From Pandoraea captiosa (GTDB lineage Bacteria; Pseudomonadota; Gammaproteobacteria; Burkholderiales; Burkholderiaceae), in NCBI RefSeq assembly GCF_902459775.1, contig NZ_CABPSQ010000006.1:1-64000 (forward strand): a DNA stretch of 64,000 bases, in the 5' to 3' direction. Shown here one piece after another: positions 23,731 through 33,109 of this stretch. Each line of letters starts with the position of its first letter. Position 1 is the stretch's first letter. The notes under the pieces are model-generated. The model was given only the letters and a program-made list of their open reading frames with translations. It was not told where the DNA came from and made no database searches. A program made the translations under genes and the position numbers.

Positions 23731-25305
23731 ATGGGTATATATTCCCCCCTCATGGAAACGATACCGAAAGTCATTTCGGCGCCAGTTGCTGCGCCGGCTA
23801 CTAGCAAAAACGCACGTCCGGTGCCTGCGCGCCCGCGTCAATACGACGCACGCCTCGCCCGCTGGCTTGTTACGCCGCTCGTCGATACGCCGGTCACGCC
23901 GAACCACCTCACGACCGTCCGGCTGATCGTCGGACTGGCGTGCACGTGGGCATTCGCACAGGGCAATTACGCGATGGCCAACCTGGGCGCCATCCTGCTC
24001 GTGCTCTCGAACTTCATCGACCATACGGACGGTGAGCTTGCCCGCATCAGCGGCAAGACCAGCCGTATCGGTCACCTGTACGACCTGGCTTCCGACGCCC
24101 TCGTGACCGTGCTGCTCTTCGGCGGCATCGGCATGGGCGTCGCCGCAGCCGCGCCCGGTCAATATCCGTTGCCCGTGCCGTTGTCGGCCTCGACGCTGGG
24201 CTGGATCGCCGGTGTCGCCGTCGCACTGATTTTCTTCCTGCGCATGCGCATCGAGGATCGCGTGGGCAAAGCGGGAACGAAGCAGGCCGCCATTGGCGGT
24301 TTCGAGACGGAAGATGTGCTGTATCTGATGCCCCTCGTCACCTTGTTCGACGGCACGCGCGGGTTCCTGATCGCGGCCGCGATCGGCGCACCGCTGTTCG
24401 CGCTGCTGGTGATCGCGGATTATGTGCGCGTCATGCGTCGCCCGCTGCCCGTCAAGACAGTTGCGGCGGGAGTGGCGGGAGTGGCGGGAGTGGCGGGAGT
24501 GGCGGGAGCGAAGGATGCCGCCGACGCCACGCCGCACGCCAACACCATCGAGCCGATGGCGCCCGCCGCCTTCGCTGCCGACGCCGAAATCGAGCGCGCG
24601 CTTGATGCCATCGACATCGATGGCGTGACGCGCGAATTCAAGTCGCAGGACGCCTTCGTCTATATGGAGAAGTTCCTGCCGGCGTCCGTCACGGCGCAGT
24701 TGATCGCCGCAGCGCGGGCGGTCACGCCCAACGTCAACCGGAATTACCTGCCCGGTCACAAGCAGGGAGGCAGCGTGAGCCGCCATACGCTCGACGAGCT
24801 TGCCCCGTTCGTGGCCGAGTTGTACCGCTCGCCCGCCCTGATGCGATTTCTGGAGCGTCTGGCCGGTGAGAAACTGCTGCCGTCGCCGCAGGACGACCCG
24901 CACGCGTACGCGCTGTATTACTACACGCGTCCGGGCGATCACATCGGCTGGCACTATGACACCTCCTACTACAAGGGGCGCCGCTATACGCTGCTGCTCG
25001 GCGTAGTGGATCAATCGAGCTGCAAGCTTGAGTATCGGCTGCACACGCGCAATCCAGGCGTGCCGCAAGTCGATGGCGCCGTGGCGTATCCGCCGGGCGC
25101 GCTGGTGTTCTTCGACGGGGACAAACTGCATCACCGGATCACGCCGCTCGGCGACAACGAGGAGCGCATCTCGCTCACGTTCGAGTATGTGACCGACCCG
25201 CGCATGGGCACCTGGCAGCGCTTCATTTCCAACATGAAGGACGCCATTGCCTATTTCGGTTTCCGGCAAGTGTTTCGTCAGGTTTTGGGACGGACGAAAC
25301 GCTAA
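23731..25305 (+). CDS. CDP-alcohol phosphatidyltransferase fused to a 2-oxoglutarate/Fe(II) oxygenase
   Basis: A 524-residue two-domain protein. Residues about 35-235 are a polytopic CDP-alcohol phosphatidyltransferase with the complete signature D97-x2-D100-G-x2-A-R-x8-G114-x3-D118-x3-D122. A linker with AGV repeats (about 245-260) leads to a C-terminal domain (about 285-524) that has the double-stranded beta-helix oxygenase residues: H408-Y-D410, distal H467/H468 and R479. The first domain would move a phospho- or phosphono-headgroup from a CDP/CMP carrier to a lipid alcohol; the second could hydroxylate the headgroup or lipid. It heads an operon making 2-aminoethylphosphonate, so a phosphonolipid synthase is the best reading. 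Start 23731 or 23752. Confidence 0.88.
   Translation: MGIYSPLMETIPKVISAPVAAPATSKNARPVPARPRQYDARLARWLVTPLVDTPVTPNHLTTVRLIVGLACTWAFAQGNYAMANLGAILLVLSNFIDHTDGELARISGKTSRIGHLYDLASDALVTVLLFGGIGMGVAAAAPGQYPLPVPLSASTLGWIAGVAVALIFFLRMRIEDRVGKAGTKQAAIGGFETEDVLYLMPLVTLFDGTRGFLIAAAIGAPLFALLVIADYVRVMRRPLPVKTVAAGVAGVAGVAGVAGAKDAADATPHANTIEPMAPAAFAADAEIERALDAIDIDGVTREFKSQDAFVYMEKFLPASVTAQLIAAARAVTPNVNRNYLPGHKQGGSVSRHTLDELAPFVAELYRSPALMRFLERLAGEKLLPSPQDDPHAYALYYYTRPGDHIGWHYDTSYYKGRRYTLLLGVVDQSSCKLEYRLHTRNPGVPQVDGAVAYPPGALVFFDGDKLHHRITPLGDNEERISLTFEYVTDPRMGTWQRFISNMKDAIAYFGFRQVFRQVLGRTKR
24465..24509 (+). repeat. 9-bp in-frame tandem repeat in the interdomain linker
   Basis: Five units of GGCGGGAGT (the last ends in C) encode the Ala-Gly-Val repeats between the transferase and oxygenase domains. 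This marks a flexible linker whose length may differ among strains. Confidence 0.9.
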
Positions 25306-26328
25306 ATGAACCGAACCGCTATCGTCTCACTCACCCTCGGTTTCGCCCTTTTCGTCGCCCTGCTGATCTGGCAGGGCACGGGCTCGGTGATGTCCACGCT
25401 GGCGATCGCCGGCTGGGGCCTGCTGCCGATTGCCGCCTTCCACCTCCTGCCGCTCGTGCTCGACGCAGCTGCCATTCAGGTCCTGGTGCCGAAGTCGTGT
25501 ACGCTCGGGCGCGCCACGCTGACCCGCTGGGTCGGTGAGTCCGTCAACAGCCTGCTGCCGGCCGGTCAGATCGGCGGGCCGATCGCGATGGTGCGTCAGA
25601 TGAAGCAGCGCGGCATGGCCGGTCGTGAAGCCGCCGCCGCCATCACCGTCAGCACCACGCTGCAAGCCGTAGCGCAAATCGTCTTTGCGCTGCTGGGCCT
25701 GGCCGTGTTCGGCATCGGCGCGTCGCACAGCGCGGGCGACAGTCTGTGGCTGCCGATGGTGCTCGCCACGGCGCTCGTCTCCGCCCTGTTATATGCGTTC
25801 TACGTCGCGCAACGTCGTGGCATTTTCGGCTGGGCATTTCGCATGCTCTCGAAGATGTCGTCCAAGCGGGACTGGTCGTCGCTGCTCGATCGTGCCGACG
25901 CCGTCGACGAGATCGTGCAGCGCATGTACGGCCATCGCCGTCAGGTCCTGGCCAGCTTCGCGCTGAGCCTCGTGGGCTGGATCGTCGGCACCGCCGAGGT
26001 CTGGCTGATCCTGCAATTCATCGGGCATCCGGTGAGCTGGGTCGACGCCCTGCTGCTCGAAAGTCTCGGGCAGGCGATTCGCGGCGCTGCCTTCTTCGTG
26101 CCGGGCTCGCTCGGCGTGCAGGAAGGTGGCTATCTGCTGCTCGCCCCGCTCGTGGGTTTGCCGGCCGACGCCGCGCTTGCCCTGTCGCTGGCCAAGCGTA
26201 CGCGCGAGCTGTTGCTCGGCGTGCCGGGCCTCGTCTATCTGCATTTCTCCGAACGTGGCTGGCGCCGCCAACGCGCCGCGCAACAAAGCGTGTCGCTGCC
26301 GACCGCCACGGATACTGCACCGCTCTAA
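25306..26328 (+). CDS. HpnL-type membrane protein (LPG synthase transmembrane superfamily)
   Basis: A 340-residue inner-membrane protein with about seven or eight helices, of the lysylphosphatidylglycerol synthase TM region / HpnL family. The family hallmark LPAGQIGGPIAMVRQMKQRG is near residue 84, and GSLGVQEGGYLLLAPLVG near residue 267. Relatives are proposed lipid flippases. It starts one base after the stop of the transferase-oxygenase gene, so it most likely handles that lipid product. HpnL genes usually sit in hopanoid loci; here it is inside the phosphonate operon, about 12 kb from the hpn genes. Confidence 0.85.
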   Translation: MNRTAIVSLTLGFALFVALLIWQGTGSVMSTLAIAGWGLLPIAAFHLLPLVLDAAAIQVLVPKSCTLGRATLTRWVGESVNSLLPAGQIGGPIAMVRQMKQRGMAGREAAAAITVSTTLQAVAQIVFALLGLAVFGIGASHSAGDSLWLPMVLATALVSALLYAFYVAQRRGIFGWAFRMLSKMSSKRDWSSLLDRADAVDEIVQRMYGHRRQVLASFALSLVGWIVGTAEVWLILQFIGHPVSWVDALLLESLGQAIRGAAFFVPGSLGVQEGGYLLLAPLVGLPADAALALSLAKRTRELLLGVPGLVYLHFSERGWRRQRAAQQSVSLPTATDTAPL

Positions 26329-26343
26329 AGAAGGAAATCGACC

Positions 26344-27108
26344 ATGCGGGCCATTATTCTCGCAGCAGGCATGGGCCTGCGTTTGCTCCAGCCCGAAGAC
26401 CAGCAGTCGCCCAAGTGCCTGTTGAAGTTCGACGGCATGTCGCTGCTCGAGCGCCACCTTCGCATGTTGGCCGCGGCCGGCATCACGGACGTCGTGCTCG
26501 CGCTCGGTTTTCATCACGAGCAAGTCAGCCGGGAACTCGACCGTCTTAACTGGACGCCGCGCCCCAGGATCTACCTCAACCCGGAATTCAACCTGGGCAG
26601 CGTGCTGACGCTGCATGTCACGGCCGAGGCGATGACCGCCGGGGGCGACGTGCTCGTCATGGACGCGGACGTGCTCTACGACCAGCGCATTTTCAACGCG
26701 CTCGTTGCGGGCAAGACCGCGAACCGCCTGCTGATCGACCGCGATTTCGAAGTGGGCGACGAGCCGGTCAAGCTGTGCCTGCGTGATGGCGTGCCCGTCG
26801 AGTTGCGCAAGCAGGTCATGGTCGGTCTGGAATACGACACGGTGGGCGAATCCGTCGGTTTTTTCCGATTCAACGAGGCCACGGCCGCGCGTCTGGCGGA
26901 GATCACGCGCGATTACGTCGAATCGGGCCGCGCCAAGATGCCGCACGAAGAAGCCGTGCGCGACCTGCTGCTCGAGCGCGGCGCGCAATTCGAAACGGCC
27001 GATGTGACCGGCTTTCCGTGGATCGAAATCGACTACCCTGAAGATGTGAAGCGTGCCGCCGAGGAAGTGCTGCCGCAACTTGAACCGCTCACGATGGTGT
27101 CCGAATGA
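26344..27108 (+). CDS. Nucleotidyltransferase, candidate CTP:2-aminoethylphosphonate cytidylyltransferase (PntC/LicC-like)
   Basis: A 254-residue single-domain sugar-phosphate-type nucleotidyltransferase. The N-terminal loop [20 protein letters not shown] followed by PKCLL binds the nucleotide, VMDADVLYD carries the metal aspartate, and [19 protein letters not shown] is the typical closing segment of phosphocholine cytidylyltransferase relatives. In phosphonate loci such enzymes (PntC) make CMP-2-aminoethylphosphonate, the activated donor for a CDP-alcohol phosphatidyltransferase like the one two genes upstream. It has an AGGAAA site and overlaps the next gene by four bases (ATGA). Specificity is inferred from context. 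Confidence 0.85.
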   Translation: MRAIILAAGMGLRLLQPEDQQSPKCLLKFDGMSLLERHLRMLAAAGITDVVLALGFHHEQVSRELDRLNWTPRPRIYLNPEFNLGSVLTLHVTAEAMTAGGDVLVMDADVLYDQRIFNALVAGKTANRLLIDRDFEVGDEPVKLCLRDGVPVELRKQVMVGLEYDTVGESVGFFRFNEATAARLAEITRDYVESGRAKMPHEEAVRDLLLERGAQFETADVTGFPWIEIDYPEDVKRAAEEVLPQLEPLTMVSE

Positions 27109-28823
27109 ACGCTCCCGACGCATTCTCCCTCCCGCCGAGCGCGACACGCGCGGCGCAGTTGCGCGCCATGCTGCGCAGCAACCAGCTCGAATTTCTGATG
27201 GAAGCCCACAACGGCATTTCCGCACGCATCGTGCGTGAAGCAGGCTTCAAGGGCATCTGGGCCTCCGGCCTGACCATCTCGGCGCAGTTCGGCGTGCGCG
27301 ACAACAACGAAGCGAGCTGGACGCAGGTCGTCGACAACCTCGAATTCATGGCCGACGCCAGCGATCTGCCGATCCTGCTCGACGGCGACACCGGCTATGG
27401 CAACTTCAACAACATGCGACGTCTGGTGCGCAAGTTGGAGCAACGCGGTATTGCCGGCGTGTGTATCGAGGACAAGGTCTTCCCGAAGACGAACAGCTTC
27501 ATTGGCGGCGAGCGTCAGCCGCTGGCCGATATCGACGAGTTCTGCGGCAAGATCAAGGCGGGCAAGGATTCGCAGGCGGATGACGACTTCTCGATCGTCG
27601 CCCGCGTCGAAGCGCTGATCGCCGGCTGGGGCATGGAAGAAGCGCTGCGCCGCGCGGAGGCTTATCGTCAGGCCGGCGCCGACGCAATTCTGATCCACAG
27701 CAAGCTCAAGCGTGCCGACGAAATCGTCCAGTTCGCCCGCGAATGGGACAACCGCTGCCCGCTCGTGATCGTGCCGACGAAGTACTACAGCACACCGACC
27801 GACGTTTTTCGTGAAGCCGGCATCAGCCTCGTGATCTGGGCGAACCACCTCCTGCGCGCAGCCACCTCGGCCATGCAGAACGTGGCCGCCGAGATCTATC
27901 GCAACGAAACGCTCGTGAACGTCGAAGATCGCATTGCGACCGTCGACGAGATCTTCCGCCTGCAGGACGCGGACGAGTACACCCAGGCCGAAGACCGCTA
28001 CCTGTCTGCCGCCAACGCGCCGCGCTCGGCCATCGTGCTCGCAGCGAGCCGCGGCAAGAACCTCGAGAGCGTGACGACGGATCGTCCGAAGGTCATGTTG
28101 CCGGTCGCCGGCAAGCCGCTGTTGCGCTGGCTGGTGGACGGCTTCAAGAAGCAGAACGTGAACGACATCACCGTCGTTGGCGGCTATCGCGCCGACGCCA
28201 TCGACACGGCCGGCATCACGCTCGCGATCAACGAGCGGCACGCCGAGACGGGTGAGTTGGCCTCGCTCGCGCGTGTGGCCAACGCCTTCGCGCAAGACAC
28301 CGTGATTTCGTACGGCGACCTGCTGTTTCGCAGCTACATCGTGCGCGATCTGGTCGAGAGCGACGCCGACTTCACCGTCGTGGTCGATTCCACCGCCGCA
28401 CCAGCGGCCAATGCGGTCAATGCGGCCAACGCCAGCGTGCGTGACTTCGCGTACTGCTCGTCGGGCGACGATCGCGGCCTGTTCGGCCAACAAGTGCGGC
28501 TCGAGAAAATCAGCGGTGAGAGCTCGGACGCCGGTCGCGCCCCGAACGGCCGCTGGATCGGCCTGCTCGGCGTGCGCGGCGAAGCCGGCCGTGCGCAACT
28601 GCAACGCGTCTTCGCCGCCTTGCAGGCGCGCGCCGACTTCGACCAGTTGGGCATGCCGGAACTGATAAACGCGCTGGCAGCCGATGGCGCCAACATCGAA
28701 GTGCAATACGTGCATGGTCACTGGCGCGGCGTGAACGACATGGAAGAGTTCCGCCGTGCGGCAGACTTCGCCCATGGTCAGACGCCGCTGGCCGGTGTTG
28801 CTCCGGAGACGCAAGGTGATTGA
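27105..28823 (+). CDS. aepX: Phosphoenolpyruvate mutase fused to a nucleotidyltransferase domain
   Basis: A 572-residue bifunctional-looking protein. Residues about 15-300 are PEP mutase of the isocitrate lyase superfamily, with [11 protein letters not shown] and the mutase-specific [10 protein letters not shown] (E122-S131), which sets it apart from hydrolases and lyases. It makes phosphonopyruvate, the first C-P bond step. Residues about 305-572 are a second nucleotidyltransferase-like domain whose loop reads [20 protein letters not shown] instead of GxGxRL, suggesting changed or lost catalysis. The gene overlaps its neighbours on both sides by four and eight bases, so it is tightly coupled. 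Confidence 0.92.
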   Translation: MNAPDAFSLPPSATRAAQLRAMLRSNQLEFLMEAHNGISARIVREAGFKGIWASGLTISAQFGVRDNNEASWTQVVDNLEFMADASDLPILLDGDTGYGNFNNMRRLVRKLEQRGIAGVCIEDKVFPKTNSFIGGERQPLADIDEFCGKIKAGKDSQADDDFSIVARVEALIAGWGMEEALRRAEAYRQAGADAILIHSKLKRADEIVQFAREWDNRCPLVIVPTKYYSTPTDVFREAGISLVIWANHLLRAATSAMQNVAAEIYRNETLVNVEDRIATVDEIFRLQDADEYTQAEDRYLSAANAPRSAIVLAASRGKNLESVTTDRPKVMLPVAGKPLLRWLVDGFKKQNVNDITVVGGYRADAIDTAGITLAINERHAETGELASLARVANAFAQDTVISYGDLLFRSYIVRDLVESDADFTVVVDSTAAPAANAVNAANASVRDFAYCSSGDDRGLFGQQVRLEKISGESSDAGRAPNGRWIGLLGVRGEAGRAQLQRVFAALQARADFDQLGMPELINALAADGANIEVQYVHGHWRGVNDMEEFRRAADFAHGQTPLAGVAPETQGD

Positions 28824-30003
28824 GGCAGGACAGTTCGTTGAAGCCGCGCGCGAGCACGGCTTCACGTGGTACACCGGCGTGCCGTGCTCGTTTCTCACGC
28901 CGTTCATCAACTACGTGTTGCAAGACCCGACCCTGCACTACCTGTCGGCCGCCAACGAGGGTGATGCCGTCGCCATCGCGGCGGGCGTCACGGCAGGCGT
29001 CGGCAGCCGCGCACGCGCGGTGACGATGATGCAGAACTCGGGTCTCGGCAATGCCGTGAGCCCGCTCACGTCGCTCACATGGACCTTCCGTCTGCCGCAG
29101 TTGCTGATCGTAACGTGGCGTGGCCAGCCGGGCATCACCGATGAGCCGCAACATGCGCTCATGGGACCGATCACCCCGGCCATGCTCGACCTGATGGAGG
29201 TGCCGTGGGAGTTGTTCCCCACCGAGCCCGATGCCATCGGTCCGGCGCTGGCGCGAGCGGTGCGTCACATGGACGAGACCGGCCGCCCCTACGCACTCGT
29301 GATGCAAAAAGGCAGCGTGGCGCCGTTCCCGCTGCAACCTGCCGAGCGCCCGGCACGACCGGCACAACCCGCGCCGGTGTCCCTCATGCGCGGTGTCGCG
29401 CCATCGGAGATGCCTACGCGGCGCGACGCCCTTGCCCGCGTCATCGCGCACACGCCGCTCGACGGCACCGTGGTGCTCGCCTCGACCGGCTTTTGCGGAC
29501 GCGAACTCTACGCGCTCGACGACCGCGCCAACCAGCTTTACATGGTGGGCTCGATGGGCTGCGTGACAACGCTCGCGCTGGGCCTGGCACTGGCACGTCC
29601 CGACCTGCGCGTGGTCGCGCTCGACGGTGACGGCGCTGCGCTCATGCGCATGGGCGCGTTCGCGACGTTGGGCGCTTACGGTCCGTCGAACCTCGTGCAC
29701 CTGCTGCTCGACAACGCGTCGCACGACTCGACCGGTGCACAGGCCACGGTATCGCCGACGGTGTCGTTCGCCGGGGTGGCCGCTGCGAGCGGGTATGCGC
29801 TTGCGCTCGAAGGCGACACGCTCGATGTCATCGAACGACTGTTCGACGGCCGCAGCGCCAGCCTGAACGATGGCCCCCGCTTCGCTTGCCTGAGCACCCG
29901 TCCGGGCACACCCGACGGCCTGCCACGTCCGAGCGTCACGCCGGAAGCCGTCAAATCGCGTCTGATGGCCCACATTGCACACCACGCTCAGGCGCCGGCC
30001 TGA
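28816..30003 (+). CDS. aepY: Phosphonopyruvate decarboxylase
   Basis: A 395-residue thiamine-diphosphate enzyme that removes CO2 from phosphonopyruvate and drives the unfavourable mutase step, giving phosphonoacetaldehyde. The N-terminal half shows [29 protein letters not shown] and [16 protein letters not shown], all typical of the family. The C-terminal half has the ThDP/Mg motif [10 protein letters not shown] with DNASHDSTG. The start is a GTG at 28816, eight bases after GGAG and overlapping the aepX end; an upstream ATG at 28756 lacks such a site. Confidence 0.93.
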   Translation: MIEAGQFVEAAREHGFTWYTGVPCSFLTPFINYVLQDPTLHYLSAANEGDAVAIAAGVTAGVGSRARAVTMMQNSGLGNAVSPLTSLTWTFRLPQLLIVTWRGQPGITDEPQHALMGPITPAMLDLMEVPWELFPTEPDAIGPALARAVRHMDETGRPYALVMQKGSVAPFPLQPAERPARPAQPAPVSLMRGVAPSEMPTRRDALARVIAHTPLDGTVVLASTGFCGRELYALDDRANQLYMVGSMGCVTTLALGLALARPDLRVVALDGDGAALMRMGAFATLGAYGPSNLVHLLLDNASHDSTGAQATVSPTVSFAGVAAASGYALALEGDTLDVIERLFDGRSASLNDGPRFACLSTRPGTPDGLPRPSVTPEAVKSRLMAHIAHHAQAPA

Positions 30004-30050
30004 GCGCCCCCCTTTTCCCTTTGAACGACATCTGCCGAGGAAGCTTCGCC

Positions 30051-31124
30051 ATGCTGTTACTGAATCCGGGCCCCGTTACGCTGACCGAGCGCGTTCGCAA
30101 GAGCCTGCTGCAACCCGATCTCTGCCACCGCGAGCCTGAATTCTTCGACCTGCAAGACGAAGCCCGTGCGCGGCTAACCGCCGTCTACGGACTGGATCCG
30201 GCGGTATGGACGCCGGTGCTCATGACCGGTTCGGGCACGGCGGCAGTCGAGAGCATGACCGCCGGCCTCGTACCGGAAAACGGTCGCCTGCTGATCGTCG
30301 AGAACGGTGTGTATGGCGAACGCATCTCGCAGATCGCCAAGCAGTACCGTATCGAGCACGACGTGATCCATTTCGAATGGATGGAGGCGCCCGATCTGGC
30401 GCAGATCGTCGCCAAACTGGATGCGTCGAGTGAGCGCCCGTACACGAACGTGGCGATCATCCACCACGAAACCACGACGGGCCGCCTGAACGACCTGACG
30501 GGCATTGCCCACGCCTGCCGCGAGCGCGGCATCGACCTGCTGGTCGACGGCGTGAGCAGCTTCGCCGCCGAGGCCATCGACTTCAACGATTCGGGCATCG
30601 TGGCGGTCGCCGCGACGGCCAACAAGTGTGTGCACGGCGTGCCGGGCGTGTCGTTCGTGCTCGTGCGCAAGGACGCGCTCGCCAAGGCGCACAGCCGCAC
30701 CTACTACCTCGACATCGCGCGCCTTGCGAAGCTGCAAGCCGAGCGCAACACGCCCTTCACGCCGTCCGTGCAGGCCTACTACGCGCTCGTCGAAGCCCTG
30801 CGTGAACTGGACGACGCCGGCGGCTGGCAAAAGCGTCATGCACATTACGGCGCACTCGCTGAACAGGCCCGTGCCGGTCTGGCTGCGCTGGGCATCGACA
30901 GCGTGCTGCCGCCGAACGAATCGTCGGTCGTGCTGCGCGCGTACAAGCTCCCGGCGGGTGTCGACTACCCGCGCCTGCATGACTGGCTCAAGGCCGACGG
31001 TTTCGTGATCTACGCCGGCCAGGGCGGTCTGTCGAAGGAACTGTTCCGTATCTCGACGATGGGCAACCTCACCGCCGCCGACATCGATCGCCTGCTGGCC
31101 TCCTTCGCCAGACTGGTGAAGTAA
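30051..31124 (+). CDS. phnW: 2-aminoethylphosphonate--pyruvate transaminase
   Basis: A 357-residue class V PLP aminotransferase. [20 protein letters not shown] at the start and DLCHREPEF are the PhnW signature, and the PLP lysine is K192 in [12 protein letters not shown]. Run in the synthetic direction it converts phosphonoacetaldehyde to 2-aminoethylphosphonate, completing AEP synthesis with AepX and AepY. No phosphonoacetaldehyde hydrolase (phnX) is adjacent, which argues against a degradative role. The ATG at 30051 follows GAGGAAG. Confidence 0.93.
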   Translation: MLLLNPGPVTLTERVRKSLLQPDLCHREPEFFDLQDEARARLTAVYGLDPAVWTPVLMTGSGTAAVESMTAGLVPENGRLLIVENGVYGERISQIAKQYRIEHDVIHFEWMEAPDLAQIVAKLDASSERPYTNVAIIHHETTTGRLNDLTGIAHACRERGIDLLVDGVSSFAAEAIDFNDSGIVAVAATANKCVHGVPGVSFVLVRKDALAKAHSRTYYLDIARLAKLQAERNTPFTPSVQAYYALVEALRELDDAGGWQKRHAHYGALAEQARAGLAALGIDSVLPPNESSVVLRAYKLPAGVDYPRLHDWLKADGFVIYAGQGGLSKELFRISTMGNLTAADIDRLLASFARLVK

Positions 31125-31146
31125 GCCTCGGGACGCACGCCAAGCC

Positions 31147-33051
31147 ATGACCGATTTGCTAGCCAGCCTCTCATCCCCGACCGAACTGCGCGCCCTGTCG
31201 CGCGCCGAATTGCGACGTGTGGCCGAAGAACTGCGCGCCTGCGTGCTCGAGAACGTCTCGCGCACCGGCGGGCATCTGTCGTCGAACCTGGGCACCGTCG
31301 AACTGACGATTGCGCTGCATTACGTCTTCGACACGCCCAACGACCGGATCGTATGGGACGTAGGCCATCAGACCTACCCCCACAAGATTCTGACCGGCCG
31401 GCGCGAAGCGATGCCGACGTTGCGTCAGTGGCAAGGGCTGTCGGGCTTTCCGAAGCGCGACGAATCGCCTTACGACACGTTCGGCACCGCGCATTCCAGC
31501 ACGTCGATTTCGGCCGCGCTCGGCATGGCGCTGGCCAGCAAAGTCAAGGGTGAGAAGCGTCACGCGATTGCCGTGATCGGCGATGGCGCGATGACGGCAG
31601 GCGAAGCGTTCGAGGCGCTGAACAACGCGGGCGTCTATGACGATCTGCCGTTCCTCGTCGTGCTCAACGACAACGACATGTCGATCTCGCCGCCCGTGGG
31701 TGCGCTCAATCAGTACCTCACGCGCCTGATGTCCGGCCAGTTTTACTCGGCGGGCAAGGAAAGCGTGCGTGAGCTGCTGCGCAATGCGCCCGCGCCGATG
31801 CGCGAGCTTGCCCACAAGCTCGAAGAACATGCGAAGGCGATCGTCTCGCCGACCGGCACCATGTTCGAGGAATTCGGCTTCAATTACCTCGGCCCTATCG
31901 ACGGTCACGACCTCGACGCCCTCATCCCCGCGCTGGAGAACATCAAGGCGCTCCGAGGCCCGCAATTCCTGCACGTCGTCACGCGCAAAGGCCGCGGCTA
32001 CAAGCTCGCCGAGGCCGATCCCGTGCTGTATCACGGCCCGGGCAAATTCAATCCGAGCGAAGGCATTCGTCCGGCCGCCCCGGGCACCGTCTCGGCGAAG
32101 ACGTATACGCAGGTCTTCGGCGAATGGCTGTGTGACGCTGCGGCGGCAGACCCGCGCGTCGTCGGCATTACGCCGGCGATGCGAGAGGGTTCCGGTCTGG
32201 TCGAGTTCGAGAAGCGCTTCCCGGATCGCTACTACGATGTCGGCATTGCCGAACAGCACGCCGTCACCTTCGCCGGCGGGTTAGCCACGGAAGGCCTCAG
32301 GCCGGTCGTGGCGATTTACTCGACGTTCCTGCAACGCGGCTACGACCAGTTGATACACGACGTGGCCTTGCAGAACCTGCCCGTCGTCTTCGCGATCGAC
32401 CGCGGCGGTCTGGTCGGTGCGGACGGCGCGACGCACGCGGGCGCCTACGACATGGCTTACCTGCGCTGCGTGCCGAACATGGTGGTCATGGCACCTGCCG
32501 ACGAAAACGAGTGCCGTCAGATGTTGCAGACGGCGCTGGGCATCGAGGGGCCGAGCGCCGTGCGCTATCCGCGCGGCACCGGCCCGGGTGTGAAGACCGA
32601 AACCGGTCTTTCCACGCTGCCCGTGGGCCGGGCGCAGACGCGTCGCCAAAGCGCCGCCCCGGCGGGTCGTCGCGTGGCGATTCTGGCATTCGGCTCGATG
32701 GTCGCGCTGGCGGAACAGGTCGCGGGCGACTTCGACGCCAGTGTGGTCAACATGCGCTTTGTGAAGCCGCTCGACGAGGCTGCCGTGCTCGACATGGCCC
32801 GCACGCACGATCTCGTCGTGACGCTGGAAGAGGGCGCCGTGATGGGGGGTGCAGGCACGGCGTGCATCGAAGCCCTGAATGCGAACAACGTGCTGGTACC
32901 GGTGCTGCAACTGGGCCTGCCCGACACGTACATCGATCAGGGAACGCCCGCGCAGCAACTCGCCTCCGTCGGCCTCGACGCGCCGGGTATCGCCGCATCG
33001 ATTCGCCGCGCGCTGGCCGAGCGGCTGGGTGGCAAGGTCGAAGCGGTGTAA
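31147..33051 (+). CDS. dxs: 1-deoxy-D-xylulose-5-phosphate synthase
   Basis: A 634-residue ThDP enzyme, full family length, catalysing the entry step of the MEP isoprenoid pathway from pyruvate and glyceraldehyde 3-phosphate. Visible are [16 protein letters not shown] near residue 72, the ThDP motif [18 protein letters not shown] near residue 148, and [16 protein letters not shown] near residue 365. It lies 22 bases after phnW and seems to be the last gene of that operon. It supplies precursors for hopanoids and quinones. The ispA gene often found beside dxs is not in this window. Confidence 0.96.
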   Translation: MTDLLASLSSPTELRALSRAELRRVAEELRACVLENVSRTGGHLSSNLGTVELTIALHYVFDTPNDRIVWDVGHQTYPHKILTGRREAMPTLRQWQGLSGFPKRDESPYDTFGTAHSSTSISAALGMALASKVKGEKRHAIAVIGDGAMTAGEAFEALNNAGVYDDLPFLVVLNDNDMSISPPVGALNQYLTRLMSGQFYSAGKESVRELLRNAPAPMRELAHKLEEHAKAIVSPTGTMFEEFGFNYLGPIDGHDLDALIPALENIKALRGPQFLHVVTRKGRGYKLAEADPVLYHGPGKFNPSEGIRPAAPGTVSAKTYTQVFGEWLCDAAAADPRVVGITPAMREGSGLVEFEKRFPDRYYDVGIAEQHAVTFAGGLATEGLRPVVAIYSTFLQRGYDQLIHDVALQNLPVVFAIDRGGLVGADGATHAGAYDMAYLRCVPNMVVMAPADENECRQMLQTALGIEGPSAVRYPRGTGPGVKTETGLSTLPVGRAQTRRQSAAPAGRRVAILAFGSMVALAEQVAGDFDASVVNMRFVKPLDEAAVLDMARTHDLVVTLEEGAVMGGAGTACIEALNANNVLVPVLQLGLPDTYIDQGTPAQQLASVGLDAPGIAASIRRALAERLGGKVEAV

Positions 33052-33059
33052 CGGGTCCT

Positions 33060-33109
33060 GATGTCGCCCGTCATGCGTGCGGTGTCCGACACCGCGCATC
33101 GGGCACATC
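33060..33109. terminator. Bidirectional hairpin between dxs and the autotransporter gene
   Basis: A long interrupted inverted repeat from GATGT (33060) to ACATC (33109) with a perfect 7-base core (GCGGTGT 33079-33085, ACACCGC 33089-33095). It fills the space between two convergent genes and includes the autotransporter stop codon. Confidence 0.65.
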
